This document shows, piece by piece, positions 10,786 through 21,275 of a stretch of DNA of 64,000 bases. Position numbers and translations under genes: made by a program. The number at the start of each line of letters is the position of its first letter. The first letter of the stretch is position 1. The notes beneath the pieces were generated by a model. It was not told where the DNA came from and made no database searches. It saw only the letters and a list, made by a program, of their open reading frames with translations. This stretch comes from Pseudomonas sp. F(2018). GTDB taxonomy: Bacteria; Pseudomonadota; Gammaproteobacteria; Pseudomonadales; Pseudomonadaceae. Location of the stretch: NCBI RefSeq assembly GCF_005508865.1, contig NZ_SCOM01000004.1:62001-126000 (forward strand), written 5' to 3'.

Positions 10786-11649
10786 ATGCACAGAACCTCG
10801 CACCACGACCTTCGCGCGCAGTGCCGCGCATTACTCGCCTCCAATGCCTGCTATCACACGGCTTCGGTGTTCGACCCCATGTCCGCGCGGATCGCCGCCG
10901 ACCTCGGTTTCGAGGTGGGCATCCTGGGTGGCTCTGTAGCTTCACTACAAGTTCTGGCCGCGCCGGACTTCGCCCTGATCACGCTCAGCGAATTCGTCGA
11001 ACAGGCCTCGCGCATCGGTCGCGTGGCGCGCCTGCCGGTGATCGCCGACGCCGACCACGGCTACGGCAACGCGCTCAACGTGATGCGCACGGTGGTGGAA
11101 TTGGAACGCGCCGGCATCGCCGCGTTGACCATCGAGGACACTCTGCTGCCGGCCCAGTTCGGTCGCAAATCCACCGACCTGATCGGCGTCGACGAGGGCG
11201 TCGGCAAGATTCGCGCGGCGCTGGAGGCACGGGTCGATCCGGATCTGGCGATCATCGCCCGCACCAACGCCGGCGTGCTCGAGGTGGACGAAGTGATCCG
11301 CCGCACCCAGGCCTACCAGCGGGCCGGTGCCGATGGCATCTGCATGGTCGGCATCCGCGATTTCGAGCACCTGGAGCAGATCGCCGAGAACCTCAGGGTG
11401 CCGCTGATGCTGGTCAGCTACGGCAACCCCTCGCTGCGCGACGACGCCCGCCTGGCCAGCCTCGGCGTGCGCATCGTGGTCGACGGCCACGCTGCCTACT
11501 TCGCCGCGATCAAGGCCACCTACGACTGCCTGCGCGAGCAGCGCGGCATCGCCGCCAGCGACCTCAACGCCACCGAGCTGACGCACAAGTACACCCAGCC
11601 CGAGGACTACATCGTCTGGGCCCGCGAGTACATGAACGTCAAGGAGTAG
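10786..11649 (+). CDS. Oxaloacetate decarboxylase (isocitrate lyase/PEP mutase superfamily)
   Basis: The 287-residue product is nearly collinear with P. aeruginosa PA4872 as I remember it. That protein is an oxaloacetate decarboxylase of the PEP mutase/isocitrate lyase superfamily, converting oxaloacetate to pyruvate and CO2 with Mg2+ or Mn2+ in the cytoplasm. Visible features are the active-site loop [10 protein letters not shown] (residues 48-57), the metal-binding [12 protein letters not shown] near 83-94 and the gating segment [13 protein letters not shown]. The ATG at 10786 gives MHRTSHHDL, matching the family; no strong ribosome-binding site is visible. Its 3' end overlaps the convergent binding-protein gene by 11 bases. 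Confidence 0.88.
   Translation: MHRTSHHDLRAQCRALLASNACYHTASVFDPMSARIAADLGFEVGILGGSVASLQVLAAPDFALITLSEFVEQASRIGRVARLPVIADADHGYGNALNVMRTVVELERAGIAALTIEDTLLPAQFGRKSTDLIGVDEGVGKIRAALEARVDPDLAIIARTNAGVLEVDEVIRRTQAYQRAGADGICMVGIRDFEHLEQIAENLRVPLMLVSYGNPSLRDDARLASLGVRIVVDGHAAYFAAIKATYDCLREQRGIAASDLNATELTHKYTQPEDYIVWAREYMNVKE
10935..10949. promoter_or_regulatory. Intragenic operator-like palindrome O2 (TGTAGCTTCACTACA)
   Basis: This 15-mer matches the upstream palindrome at 13 of 15 positions and keeps both 5-bp outer arms. It spans codons 50-55 of the oxaloacetate decarboxylase gene. Codons 50-56 read TCT GTA GCT TCA CTA CAA GTT, all A/T-ending, in a gene that otherwise favours G/C-ending codons. 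The centre-to-centre distance to the first site is 209 bp, about 20 helical turns, compatible with looping. Confidence 0.55.
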
Positions 11650-12376
11650 CAGTGGCCTGCTGCACCAGGCGCTGCAGCGAGCCGTCCTGACGCATCTCCC
11701 GCAGTACCTGGTTGAAGCGCTGCAGCAGCTCGCGCTGGTCGGCCTGCTTGGCGAACACCAGGAAGGTGGGGTTGATGCTCAGCGGCTGGGGCAGGGCGGT
11801 CAGGTGTTCCATCCCGGGCAGATGCAGCAATCGTTGCCCGGCCAGCTCGATCACCACCACCGCATCCAGCCGGCCGGATGCCAGTTTGCGCAGGTTGGCC
11901 TCGTCCGAGCTGCCTTCCTGGGCAAGGATGCGTCCTTCACGTACCGCCTGGTCGAAGTCTTCGGTATAGCTCCAGCCGCGAATCACGCCGATGCGTTTGC
12001 CATGCAGGTCGCCGATCTGGTCGAAGGCCAGCGGCTTGTCCTGCTGCACATAGAGCAGCAGGCGTTCCTCGAAGATCGGCTCGGAGTAGTCGAATAGCTT
12101 GATGCGCTCGGCGTTGCGATAGATGCCGGCGATGCCCACTTCACCGGCGGCGCCTCTGAGCAGCGCACGTTTCCACGGCATGGGCTGGATCAGCAGCGGT
12201 TCGCCGAGACGGGCGAAGATCGCCTGCAGCATCTGCGGGTAGAGCCCCTGCGGCTGCTCCTCATGCTGATACATGAACGGCGGATTGGCGTTGTCGATGG
12301 CGACCAGCGTCTCCGCTCGCGCCAGCAGGACGCTGCAACTCAACAGCAGAATCGCAAGTGGGCGTAGGCAGGACAT
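11639..12376 (-). CDS. Periplasmic amino-acid-type substrate-binding protein (SBP_bac_3)
   Basis: The 245-residue product has a signal peptide ([21 protein letters not shown]) and a family-3 solute-binding domain: [16 protein letters not shown], then MPWKRALL, then [18 protein letters not shown], with C-terminal [13 protein letters not shown]. It is the same short stand-alone type as the gene at 6994-7731. No permease is adjacent. I chose the ATG at 12376 because it begins a clear signal peptide; a longer open frame upstream does not. It is convergent with the oxaloacetate decarboxylase gene, overlapping its last 11 bases. Confidence 0.8.
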   Translation of the reverse strand: MSCLRPLAILLLSCSVLLARAETLVAIDNANPPFMYQHEEQPQGLYPQMLQAIFARLGEPLLIQPMPWKRALLRGAAGEVGIAGIYRNAERIKLFDYSEPIFEERLLLYVQQDKPLAFDQIGDLHGKRIGVIRGWSYTEDFDQAVREGRILAQEGSSDEANLRKLASGRLDAVVVIELAGQRLLHLPGMEHLTALPQPLSINPTFLVFAKQADQRELLQRFNQVLREMRQDGSLQRLVQQATATP

Positions 12377-12494
12377 CGGCGGAATTCCCTCGCGGTTACT
12401 GCAAGCATAGCCAGCCGGCGGGCTGGCGCTGCGCTTGCAATCGGCCGGTGGCGGGCGCATATCTGCCTATAAGACAGATGCCTGGAGGTGCTTC

Positions 12495-12761
12495 ATGGCC
12501 GGCGGATGGACCAACGATAGCGCAGTGCAGGAACAGATCGACAGCAGCATCGAGGATGCCGTCGCCCGGGCGCGCAGCCAGCTGCCCAGGGGCGAGAGCC
12601 TGCATCATTGCGAAGAATGCGACGCCCCGATCCCCGAGGCCCGCCGCCAGGCGGTGCCCGGCGTGCGCCTGTGCGTGAAATGCCAGGCGGAGCACGACAG
12701 AGAGCAGGCGGCGTTCAGCGGCTACAACAGGCGCGGCAGCAAGGACAGCCAGCTGCGCTGA
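12495..12761 (+). CDS. ybiI: DksA/TraR-type zinc-finger protein, YbiI family
   Basis: The 88-residue protein matches E. coli YbiI almost end to end, including the C-terminal GYNRRGSKDSQLR. It carries a four-cysteine zinc finger, CEEC-x17-CVKC, as in DksA and TraR, but lacks DksA's long coiled coil, so a direct effect on RNA polymerase cannot be assumed. The role of YbiI is not established. A strong GGAGGTG ribosome-binding site lies just before the ATG at 12495. It ends immediately next to the convergent glycine-rich protein gene. Confidence 0.88.
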   Translation: MAGGWTNDSAVQEQIDSSIEDAVARARSQLPRGESLHHCEECDAPIPEARRQAVPGVRLCVKCQAEHDREQAAFSGYNRRGSKDSQLR

Positions 12762-13223
12762 TCACGGGCTGATCGAGTAGCCGCGGGAGCTCATGCAACT
12801 CACATAGGCCTGGCTGGAGCTGCTTTGTGCGGCCTGGTCGTTGCGCCGCTCTTCACGCCGATCGCGGCGCTGCCGGGAACCGCCGACCACCACGCCGGCG
12901 GCTGCCGCCTCCCGAGCCTGGTTCTGCCGGTACTCCTGCTTCACATCATCGTCGATGCGGTCATAGGCCTCGTCGTGCTGGCGCCCGCGTACTTCGGCAG
13001 CCGCCGCACCTGCTGCAGCACCCACGGCGGCGCCGCGCAGGCGCCCGCCACCACTGCTAGTCGAGCTGCTGGAAGTGCCGGAAGCCTGGCTTTGGCAGGA
13101 GGCGATATCACTCTGGATCTGCTGCTGGCTCTGGCCGTTGAGCGGAACCAGGGTCTCGGCGCCGGCCGTTGTGCTCAGCAATAGCGAGCAGGTGAGGAGG
13201 GTGGTGCGGAGTGGCGTGGACAT
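12762..13223 (-). CDS. Secreted glycine-zipper-like protein
   Basis: The 153-residue product has a signal peptide ending TAGAE, then a Ser/Gly-rich linker (SGTSSSSTSSGGG), a short glycine-zipper hydrophobic segment GAAVGAAAGAAAAEVRGRQ, a charged region rich in Arg/Glu, and a C-terminal YVSCMSSRGYSISP. This resembles the YMGG-like Gly-zipper proteins found in many Pseudomonas. Two mature cysteines (in IASCQSQ and YVSCMSSRGY) could form a disulfide. Function is unknown; it probably associates with the envelope. Confidence 0.7.
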   Translation of the reverse strand: MSTPLRTTLLTCSLLLSTTAGAETLVPLNGQSQQQIQSDIASCQSQASGTSSSSTSSGGGRLRGAAVGAAAGAAAAEVRGRQHDEAYDRIDDDVKQEYRQNQAREAAAAGVVVGGSRQRRDRREERRNDQAAQSSSSQAYVSCMSSRGYSISP

Positions 13224-13363
13224 GGCGACCTCGATCAGCGGAGCGGTGCATTCACTCTAGTCCCATACCCAATCGGCGCCGGGTCAGTGGACGGTCGGCG
13301 CTGGTTGGCAGAAATGGTTTTTGGCAAAATAGTTAGCCGGCTCATTATTAGGTTGTTCTGATC

Positions 13364-14224
13364 TTGCACCAGCATTCCCGCCCCGGTCTGGGCATTGCGC
13401 TGATCCTCGCCGCCGGCCTGCTGCTATCCAGCCAGGATGCCCTGGCCAAGACCCTCACCGCTTCCTATCCGCTGCTACTGGTGGTGTGCCTGCGCTACCT
13501 GGCGCAGAACCTGCTGATGCTGGTGGTGTTCGCCCCGCGCATGGGGCTGGACCTGGTGCGCACCCGCCGGCCGCTGCTGCAGCTGGCGCGTGGCCTGAGC
13601 CTGGTCGGGGTGACATTGCTGTTCTACTCCGGACTTCGCTACATCCCGCTGGGCGAGGCGACGGCGGTGATCTTCCTGGCACCGCTGGTGGTCGTGGTGC
13701 TGTCGGTGCTGTGGCTGAAGGAGGCGGTCAGTCGTGGGGTGTGGCTGGCGGTGGGCGGTGGCCTGCTCGGCGTGCTGCTGATCGTGCGTCCCGGTGGCGA
13801 GCTGTTCACTCCGGCGAGCCTGTTGCCCCTGGCCGCCGCGTTCTGCTTCGGTCTGTACCAGCTGCTCACCCGCCGGCTCAGCGCTACCGATGCCCCGGCC
13901 ACCAGCAACTTCCTCACCGCGCTGGTGGGCAGCCTGGGAACCGGCCTGCTGCTGCCCTGGACCTGGCAGACGCCGGCGCCGATGGACGTGCTGCTGATGG
14001 CGGCCTTGGGTGGTCTGGCGATGACCGGGCACATGCTGCTGACTCATGCCTACCGCTTCGCCAGCGCCGCCAGCCTGGCGCCCTTCACCTATGGGCAGAT
14101 CCTGATCGCCGCGCTGATCGGCGTCGTGGTGTTTGGTCACCTGCCCGATGCCTGGGCCGTGCTCGGCATGGCCGTGATCATCCTCAGTGGCGCGGCGCTG
14201 GCCTGGAGCCAGCGGCGTTCCTGA
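13364..14224 (+). CDS. EamA-family (DMT) inner-membrane transporter
   Basis: The 286-residue protein contains two EamA repeats, ten predicted membrane helices in total, typical of drug/metabolite exporters. The second repeat begins near LLPLAAAFCFGLYQLLTRRL (about residue 150). The start appears to be the TTG at 13364; AGG lies upstream but the site is not strong, and no better in-frame start precedes the first helix. The substrate is unknown. It is divergent from the Gly-zipper gene and convergent with ureC. Confidence 0.82.
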   Translation: MHQHSRPGLGIALILAAGLLLSSQDALAKTLTASYPLLLVVCLRYLAQNLLMLVVFAPRMGLDLVRTRRPLLQLARGLSLVGVTLLFYSGLRYIPLGEATAVIFLAPLVVVVLSVLWLKEAVSRGVWLAVGGGLLGVLLIVRPGGELFTPASLLPLAAAFCFGLYQLLTRRLSATDAPATSNFLTALVGSLGTGLLLPWTWQTPAPMDVLLMAALGGLAMTGHMLLTHAYRFASAASLAPFTYGQILIAALIGVVVFGHLPDAWAVLGMAVIILSGAALAWSQRRS

Positions 14225-14234
14225 GGCGCACGGC

Positions 14235-15934
<1,700 letters not shown>

Positions 15935-15935
<1 letters not shown>

Positions 15936-16240
15936 CACAGCGCTCCCATGATACGGCCGGCGAAGCCGAAGACGCGGCGGTTGCCGGCCAGCTCGACCAG
16001 CTCCACTTCGCGCGACTGGCCCGGCTCGAAACGCACGGCGGTGCCGGCGGCGATATTCAGGCGCATGCCCCGCGTGGCTGCGCGGTCGAAGCTCAGCGCG
16101 TCGTTGGTCTCGAAGAAGTGGAAGTGCGAGCCGACCTGGATCGGCCGGTCGCCACTGTTGGCCACGGTCACGCGCAGGGTGCGGCGGCCGACGTTGAGTT
16201 CGATCTCGCCGTCCTGAATCTGGTATTCGCCGGGAATCAT
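15935..16240 (-). CDS. ureB: Urease subunit beta
   Basis: The small structural subunit assembles with UreA and UreC into the urease trimer. The 101-residue product, [18 protein letters not shown] to [10 protein letters not shown], is full length and contains the family motif [11 protein letters not shown]. Its ATG overlaps the stop of the upstream acetyltransferase gene (ATGA), and its own stop overlaps ureC by one base, so the cluster is translationally coupled. Confidence 0.96.
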
Positions 16241-16770
16241 GGCTGGGGCCTCGACAGGGTCTTGTAGTAGATGGCGTTGGCCCGGTAAGTACCGTCCGGG
16301 CCGCAGGCGTAGTCGGGCAGGCCGCCGATGCCGGTGTAGCCCAGCGCCTGGTAGAAGGGTTCGGCGTCGCTGCCCGCCTCGGTATCCAGATAGAGCAGGC
16401 CGCGCTTGAGCTCGGCTGCTTCGCCCTCCAGGCGCAGCATCAGCGCGCGGGCGATACCGCGGCGGCGGGCACTGCTGTGCACCAGCAGCTTCTGCACTTC
16501 GCCGCGGTTGAGGCCATTGCGTTTCTGGCACAGGCCCAGCTGCACGCTGCCCAGTAGCTGGCCTCTGTCCTGGGCGATCCAGATCAGCTGCGAGCCATCA
16601 CGCAGGCCTTGCAGCACCTGGTCGAAATAGGAGCCGGCCTCGACCTCGTCGAGGTCGGCGAGAAAGCCCACCGAGGCGCCCTGCGTGACGGCGTCGAGCA
16701 GCAGCCGGATCAGTTGTGGGCGGTACTGCTCGAAGTCCGCGGCGGCGAGGCGCTCGATGAGCGGCGTCAT
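16237..16770 (-). CDS. GNAT-family N-acetyltransferase in the urease operon
   Basis: The 177-residue product ([15 protein letters not shown] start) has the GNAT acetyl-CoA-binding signature: strand [20 protein letters not shown] with the R/Q-x-x-G-x-A loop, followed by [20 protein letters not shown]. The substrate is unknown. The ATG at 16770 overlaps the preceding acetyltransferase stop (ATGA) and its own stop overlaps the ureB start (ATGA). It is thus embedded tightly between ureA and ureB, together with a second acetyltransferase. PAO1, as I recall, has only one at this position. Confidence 0.85.
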   Translation of the reverse strand: MTPLIERLAAADFEQYRPQLIRLLLDAVTQGASVGFLADLDEVEAGSYFDQVLQGLRDGSQLIWIAQDRGQLLGSVQLGLCQKRNGLNRGEVQKLLVHSSARRRGIARALMLRLEGEAAELKRGLLYLDTEAGSDAEPFYQALGYTGIGGLPDYACGPDGTYRANAIYYKTLSRPQP

Positions 16771-17285
16771 GGCGCGCTGCGCTCCGGGGTGAGGATCAGC
16801 TGCATAGAGGTCAGGTCCAGCCAACGGCCGAACTTGCGGCCCACCTGGGGCATCTGCCCGGTGGTGACGAAGCCTAGGCGTTCGTGCAGGCGGATCGAGG
16901 CGGCGTTGCCGCTCTCGATGGCAGCGACCATCACGTGCTTGCCGCAGGCCCTGGCACGCTCGATCAGGGCCGCCATCAGCAGTGGGCCGAGGCCATTGCC
17001 GCGCTGGTCGGCGCGGATGTACACCGAATGCTCGACGGTGTGGCAGAAGCCATCGAAGGGACGCCAGTCGCCGAACGAGGCGTAGCCGACCACTTCACCG
17101 GTGGCGTTCTCCGCTACCAGGATCGGGTAGCCCTGCTGGGCGCGGGCGGTGAACCAGGCCTGACGATTGGCCAGGTCGACCACGTCGTCCATCCAGATCG
17201 CGGTGGTGTTGAGCACGGCGTCGTTGAAGATGTCGCGCAGAGCGGGCAGGTCGGCGTCGGCTGCGTCGCGAATGATCAGGCTCAT
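16767..17285 (-). CDS. Methionine sulfoximine/phosphinothricin-type N-acetyltransferase
   Basis: The 172-residue GNAT protein closely resembles PA4866 of P. aeruginosa, characterised (from memory) as acetylating methionine sulfone, methionine sulfoximine and phosphinothricin-like substrates. Visible motifs are NTTAIW, VDLANRQAWF, HSVYIRADQRGNGLG (acetyl-CoA loop) and AAIESGNAASIRLHERLGF. PA4866 also sits between ureA and ureB, supporting orthology. It starts 3 bases after the ureA stop. Its link to urea metabolism is unclear; it may detoxify glutamine-synthetase inhibitors under the same nitrogen-responsive transcript. Confidence 0.88.
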   Translation of the reverse strand: MSLIIRDAADADLPALRDIFNDAVLNTTAIWMDDVVDLANRQAWFTARAQQGYPILVAENATGEVVGYASFGDWRPFDGFCHTVEHSVYIRADQRGNGLGPLLMAALIERARACGKHVMVAAIESGNAASIRLHERLGFVTTGQMPQVGRKFGRWLDLTSMQLILTPERSAP

Positions 17286-17287
17286 GG

Positions 17288-17590
17288 TCAGGCAATCGGC
17301 TGATGCACGGTCACCAGCTTGGTGCCGTCGGGGAAGGTGGCTTCGATCTGGATCTCCGGAATCATCTCTGGCACGCCCTCCATCACCTGCTCGCGGGTCA
17401 GCAGGGTGGTGCCGTAATGCATCAGCTCGGCCACCGTGCGGCCGTCGCGGGCGCCTTCGAGCAGGGCCGCGGAAATCAGCGCCATGGCTTCGGGATAGTT
17501 GAGCTTCACGCCGCGGGCCAGGCGCCGTTCGGCCACCAGGCCGGCGGTGAAGATCAGCAGCTTGTCCTTTTCGCGGGGCGAAAGATCCAT
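17288..17590 (-). CDS. ureA: Urease subunit gamma
   Basis: The 100-residue product [23 protein letters not shown]... is a full-length UreA, the smallest urease structural subunit. Conserved segments include [11 protein letters not shown] and [19 protein letters not shown]. Its ATG overlaps the ureD stop by one base (TGATG), giving coupled translation. Confidence 0.97.
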   Translation of the reverse strand: MDLSPREKDKLLIFTAGLVAERRLARGVKLNYPEAMALISAALLEGARDGRTVAELMHYGTTLLTREQVMEGVPEMIPEIQIEATFPDGTKLVTVHQPIA

Positions 17591-18450
17591 CAGGTACTCC
17601 AGATTCTCGGGGGCACGGCCTCGCGGCCGAGCAGGGCAGGGCGCAACAGGCGCCAGAGTTCGATCAGCCAGGCGCGGGCGTGCAGCGCCTCGCCGGCCAG
17701 GCAGCGGGCCACGACCAGGCCCGGCAGTTGGGTCAGGTCGCCACGCACGGTATGGCCGGCCGGGCAGGGCAGCTCGCGGCAGCGTTCCAGCAGTTCGGCG
17801 TCGACTTCGCCGGTGATCAGCAGGGTGGCGAATACCGGTTGGCCATCGAGGCCGATGGGCGAGTCGAGCAGGCCATCGCCGCCGACTACGCGCTGGCGTT
17901 CGTGCCACAGCGGCTGGCCGTCGCGGCGGATATCCAGGGCGGACTGGAAATGGCCGTTGGCGAAGCGTTCGCCGGCCGCCGGGCGGCCGAGGGCGACCAT
18001 GTCCCAGTAGCACAGGCGCGCATCGCCTGCGAGTTCGATGCGGGTGCTCAGCTCGGCCTGGGCGCCGCAATAGACGATGGTCTCCTGCGGCAGCCATTCC
18101 AGGGTGGCGCCGGGCGCCACGCGCAGTTCCACCTGTTGCCGCGCTGGGCAGTTGGCCCGGTACCACTTGGCGGCGCCGGGGCTGGTCAGTTGGGCCCAGG
18201 CCTGTTCGCCAACGCTGGCGCTGATATTCAGGCTGTCGCCACCGGCGATGCCGGCCGGCGGATGCACGATGATGTGCTGGCACACCTCGGGACCTTCGGC
18301 ATGCAGATGCTTCTGCACCCGCAGCGGGCCGAGGTGGCGGCGCAGGGTCGGACGCGTCCACTCCTGCTGGCGGGCATAGGCCAGCTCCAGCTCGGCGTGC
18401 CAGGCTGGGGTGAACAGGGTCGGGTTAACGGGGGCGTTCATCGTGGGCAT
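17590..18450 (-). CDS. ureD: Urease accessory protein UreD
   Basis: UreD (UreH) is the scaffold that joins apo-urease with UreF and UreG for nickel insertion. The 286-residue product has the family core [17 protein letters not shown] motif ([15 protein letters not shown]), AKWYRA and WLPQETIVY. Two starts are possible, the ATG at 18450 (MPTMNAP) and one at 18441; neither has a good ribosome-binding site. It heads the urease gene run; ureE, ureF and ureG are absent from the window. The gap to the upstream AraC gene is 61 bases on the same strand. Confidence 0.93.
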   Translation of the reverse strand: MPTMNAPVNPTLFTPAWHAELELAYARQQEWTRPTLRRHLGPLRVQKHLHAEGPEVCQHIIVHPPAGIAGGDSLNISASVGEQAWAQLTSPGAAKWYRANCPARQQVELRVAPGATLEWLPQETIVYCGAQAELSTRIELAGDARLCYWDMVALGRPAAGERFANGHFQSALDIRRDGQPLWHERQRVVGGDGLLDSPIGLDGQPVFATLLITGEVDAELLERCRELPCPAGHTVRGDLTQLPGLVVARCLAGEALHARAWLIELWRLLRPALLGREAVPPRIWST

Positions 18451-18511
18451 CCGGCCGGGGCGAACGGGGCGCCAGTGTATATCGCGATGACGAATGACTG
18501 CATAGGTGGGC

Positions 18512-19561
18512 TCAGGCCGTGGGTGCCTGCAGCCATTGCCGCGGGCTGGTGGCGAACCAGCGACGGAAGGCGCGGGAGAAGGCGCTGGTCTCGGAGTAGC
18601 CGAGCAGTGGCGCCAGCTCGGTGATCGGCAGGCGCCGGCGCAGGTAGTGCAGGGCCAGCTCGCGGCGTACCTGGTCGATCAGCGCGGAATAGCTGAGATT
18701 CTGTTCGCGCAGACGGCGCTGCAGACCGGCACCGCTCAGGCCGAGGCCGGCGGCGATCTGCTCCAGGCCCGGCTCGCCCAGCGGCAGGGCGTCACGCACC
18801 AGGCCGCGGGCCTGGTCGACCAGGCACTGCTGGTGCTGCTGGCCGCCTAGGCGGGCGATGGCGTCCTGCACCAGCATCAGCAGCACCGGGTCGCGCTCGG
18901 GCATCAGCCGGCCGACGATGTCGCGCTTGGGAATCAGCAGGGCATTGCACGGCTGGTCGAACAGTATCGGCGCATCGAACACCGCCTGGTGCTCGCGCCA
19001 GCCTTCCGGCTTGCCATGCTCGAACAGCACGGCGCGCGGTGCCCAGGTCGGGCCCAGCACATGGCGCACCAGGTTCAGCGCCATGCCCATGGTCAGCTCG
19101 GCGTCCTGGCGCTTGTCGAGGATCGCCGGGTGGCGCACCTGATAGTCGAAGCGGTAGCACTCGCCGATATCCACCAGGCGGATCAGCGTGTCGTGCTGGT
19201 GATAGGGGAAGGCCAGGGCGAAGTTGCGCAGCGCCTGCTCCAGCGTGTCCGAGCACAGCCCGACGTAGCCGAGCAGGCCGAGGGCGCGCGGCTGGAATTG
19301 CTGGCCGTAGCGCAGGCCGAAGTTGTCGCAGCCGGACTGGCTCGCAGCTTCCTCCAGCACCTTGCAGTAGTTGCTCAGGCTCAGGCTGAGGGTCGGGTGC
19401 AGCAGCAGGTCGGGGTCGATGCCGGCCACGCCGAAGACCCGCTCGGCGTCGCCACCCTGCAGGCCGATGAAACGATCCAGTCCGCTGGCGGCGGCCGACA
19501 GCACGCCGAGATTGCTCGGGGCGTCGGTCATGGCCAGCGGATGAGGAATGTTCAGGGACAT
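18512..19561 (-). CDS. AraC-family regulator, likely activator of the ethanolamine genes
   Basis: The 349-residue protein combines an N-terminal arabinose-binding-like domain of the OruR/ArgR type (about residues 30-215) with a C-terminal double HTH domain containing the AraC signature ([26 protein letters not shown]). It is transcribed divergently from the ethanolamine permease and eutBC genes, so control of ethanolamine use is the natural inference, though not shown by sequence. A start at an in-frame ATG at 19531 is also possible. A pair of inverted 14-bp half-sites in the shared upstream region is a candidate binding site. Confidence 0.82.
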   Translation of the reverse strand: MSLNIPHPLAMTDAPSNLGVLSAAASGLDRFIGLQGGDAERVFGVAGIDPDLLLHPTLSLSLSNYCKVLEEAASQSGCDNFGLRYGQQFQPRALGLLGYVGLCSDTLEQALRNFALAFPYHQHDTLIRLVDIGECYRFDYQVRHPAILDKRQDAELTMGMALNLVRHVLGPTWAPRAVLFEHGKPEGWREHQAVFDAPILFDQPCNALLIPKRDIVGRLMPERDPVLLMLVQDAIARLGGQQHQQCLVDQARGLVRDALPLGEPGLEQIAAGLGLSGAGLQRRLREQNLSYSALIDQVRRELALHYLRRRLPITELAPLLGYSETSAFSRAFRRWFATSPRQWLQAPTA

Positions 19562-19862
19562 GGACGGTGCGCGCCAGGGTGATGGGCAGGGATTAGCAAT
19601 AGTCGTGCCCCGCTGCGCAGAGGCTCTGGACTGGCCGGCGGGTTTTCACCTCGGCCGGTGTCTGCATCGCCTTGGGGCGTACTCGCAACGAAATGCACTC
19701 ATGTGGCGCAAAAGCCCGCCGCAGAGCGGTCTGCAGGCCTTGTGGCGACTTGACTCTGCAGCTGCGCGCGGACTTTGCAAGGTCAAGTCTCGGCCGGGGT
19801 TGGCTGGATATCCTCGCCAAGCGATCGACGTCTGACGTGGCTCTCACATCGAGGAATTGGCA
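19562..19862. promoter_or_regulatory. Divergent control region between the AraC gene and eut genes
   Basis: This 301-base gene-free stretch must hold the promoters of both the regulator and the eut operon. Its most distinctive content is the inverted pair of 14-bp half-sites at 19747-19789. I found no convincing -24/-12 sigma-54 promoter and no terminator-like hairpin. Confidence 0.6.
19747..19789. promoter_or_regulatory. Inverted pair of 14-bp half-sites, candidate eut operator
   Basis: GACTTGACTCTGCA on the plus strand (19747-19760) is mirrored by GACTTGACCTTGCA on the minus strand (19776-19789). The two match at 12 of 14 positions, with a perfect GACTTGAC core. Half-site centres are 29 bp apart. 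The location, 74 bases before the permease start, suits an activator site. Confidence 0.5.
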
Positions 19863-21227
19863 ATGACAACAACGACACTGAAACCGACGCTCGGCACCCT
19901 GCACCTGTGGGGCATCGCCGTGGGTCTGGTGATTTCCGGGGAATATTTTGGCTGGAGCTATGGCTGGGGCGCCGCGGGCACGCTGGGCTTCCTGGTCACC
20001 ACGCTGATGGTGGCGGCGATGTACAGCTGCTTCATCTTCAGCTTCACCGAACTGACTACCGCAATACCGCACGCTGGTGGGCCCTTCGCCTACAGCCGTC
20101 GCGCCTTCGGCCCCACCGGCGGGATGATCGCCGGCATGGCCACCCTGATCGAATTCGTCTTCGCCCCGCCGGCCATCGCCATGGCCATCGGCGCCTACCT
20201 CAACGTGCAGTTCCCCGGGCTCGACCCGAAACTGGCGGCGGTCGGTGCCTACTTGATCTTCATGACCCTCAACATCCTTGGCGTCAGCATCGCCGCCACC
20301 TTCGAGCTGGTGGTCACCGTGCTGGCGGTCGCCGAGCTGCTGGTGTTCATGGGCGTGGTGGCACCGGGCTTCAGCTTCAGCAACTTCGTGCTCAACGGTT
20401 GGGCCGGTAGCGATGTGTTCGGCATGCCTGCCATCGCCGGCATCTTCGCCGCGATTCCGTTCGCCATCTGGTTCTTCCTCGCCATCGAGGGTGCGGCCAT
20501 GGCCGCCGAAGAAGCCAAGGATCCGAAACGCACCATCCCGCGGGCCTATATCGCCGGCATACTGACCCTGGTGTTCCTGGCGCTGGGCGTGATGGTGATG
20601 GCCGGTGGCGTGGGTGACTGGAAGGCCCTGTCCGGCATCAACGACCCGCTGCCGCAGGCGATGAAAACCGTGGTCGGTGAGAACTCCGGCTGGCTGCACA
20701 TGCTGGTGTGGATCGGCCTGTTCGGCCTGGTCGCCAGCTTCCACGGCATCATCCTCGGCTATTCCCGCCAGTTCTTCGCTCTGGCTCGCGCAGGCTACCT
20801 GCCGCCGGCCCTGGCCAAGCTGTCGCGCTTCCATACCCCGCACCGCGCCATCATCGCCGGTGGCCTGGTAGGTATCGCGGCGATCTACAGCGACGGCCTG
20901 ATCGCCCTGCAGGGCATGAGCCTGACCGCGGCGATGATCACCATGAGCGTGTTCGGCGCCATCGTCATGTACATCATGAGCATGCTCAGCCTGTTCAAGC
21001 TGCGTAAGAGCGAGCCGCACCTGGAGCGCACCTTCAAGGCGCCGGGCTACCCGCTGGTGCCGGGAATCGCCCTGGCCCTGGCGCTGGTGTGCCTGGCCGC
21101 GATGATCTGGTTCAACGGCACCATCGCGCTGCTGTTCCTCGGCCTGATGAGCATCGGCATGGTGTACTTCCTGCTGACCGGCGCCCAGCGCGACGCCGTG
21201 CCGGCCGACGCCCTGCTGCAACCGTAA
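19863..21227 (+). CDS. eat: Ethanolamine permease (APC superfamily)
   Basis: The 454-residue protein is a 12-helix amino acid-polyamine-organocation transporter of the ethanolamine permease family. Characteristic segments are [21 protein letters not shown] near the N-terminus, [17 protein letters not shown], and the helix-6 region [30 protein letters not shown]. The ATG at 19863 is chosen because GAGGAA precedes it; a TTG two codons upstream overlaps that site. It lies 48 bases before eutB, so the three genes form an import-and-cleavage operon. Confidence 0.92.
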   Translation: MTTTTLKPTLGTLHLWGIAVGLVISGEYFGWSYGWGAAGTLGFLVTTLMVAAMYSCFIFSFTELTTAIPHAGGPFAYSRRAFGPTGGMIAGMATLIEFVFAPPAIAMAIGAYLNVQFPGLDPKLAAVGAYLIFMTLNILGVSIAATFELVVTVLAVAELLVFMGVVAPGFSFSNFVLNGWAGSDVFGMPAIAGIFAAIPFAIWFFLAIEGAAMAAEEAKDPKRTIPRAYIAGILTLVFLALGVMVMAGGVGDWKALSGINDPLPQAMKTVVGENSGWLHMLVWIGLFGLVASFHGIILGYSRQFFALARAGYLPPALAKLSRFHTPHRAIIAGGLVGIAAIYSDGLIALQGMSLTAAMITMSVFGAIVMYIMSMLSLFKLRKSEPHLERTFKAPGYPLVPGIALALALVCLAAMIWFNGTIALLFLGLMSIGMVYFLLTGAQRDAVPADALLQP

Positions 21228-21275
21228 TGGATCCACGCCCGCCGGCAACGGCGGGCGCTTGTTTCAGGAGTATTC

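Noticed and set aside
18458..18474. GG-N10-GC pattern before ureD resembling a sigma-54 promoter
   Set aside because: TGGCGCCCCGTTCGC has poor -12 agreement and would place the transcription start at or within the ATG. Chance is likely in GC-rich sequence.
19593..21248. 551-residue open frame antisense to the ethanolamine permease
   Set aside because: Composition is a mirror of the transporter, rich in His, Gln and Asp, with no family similarity.
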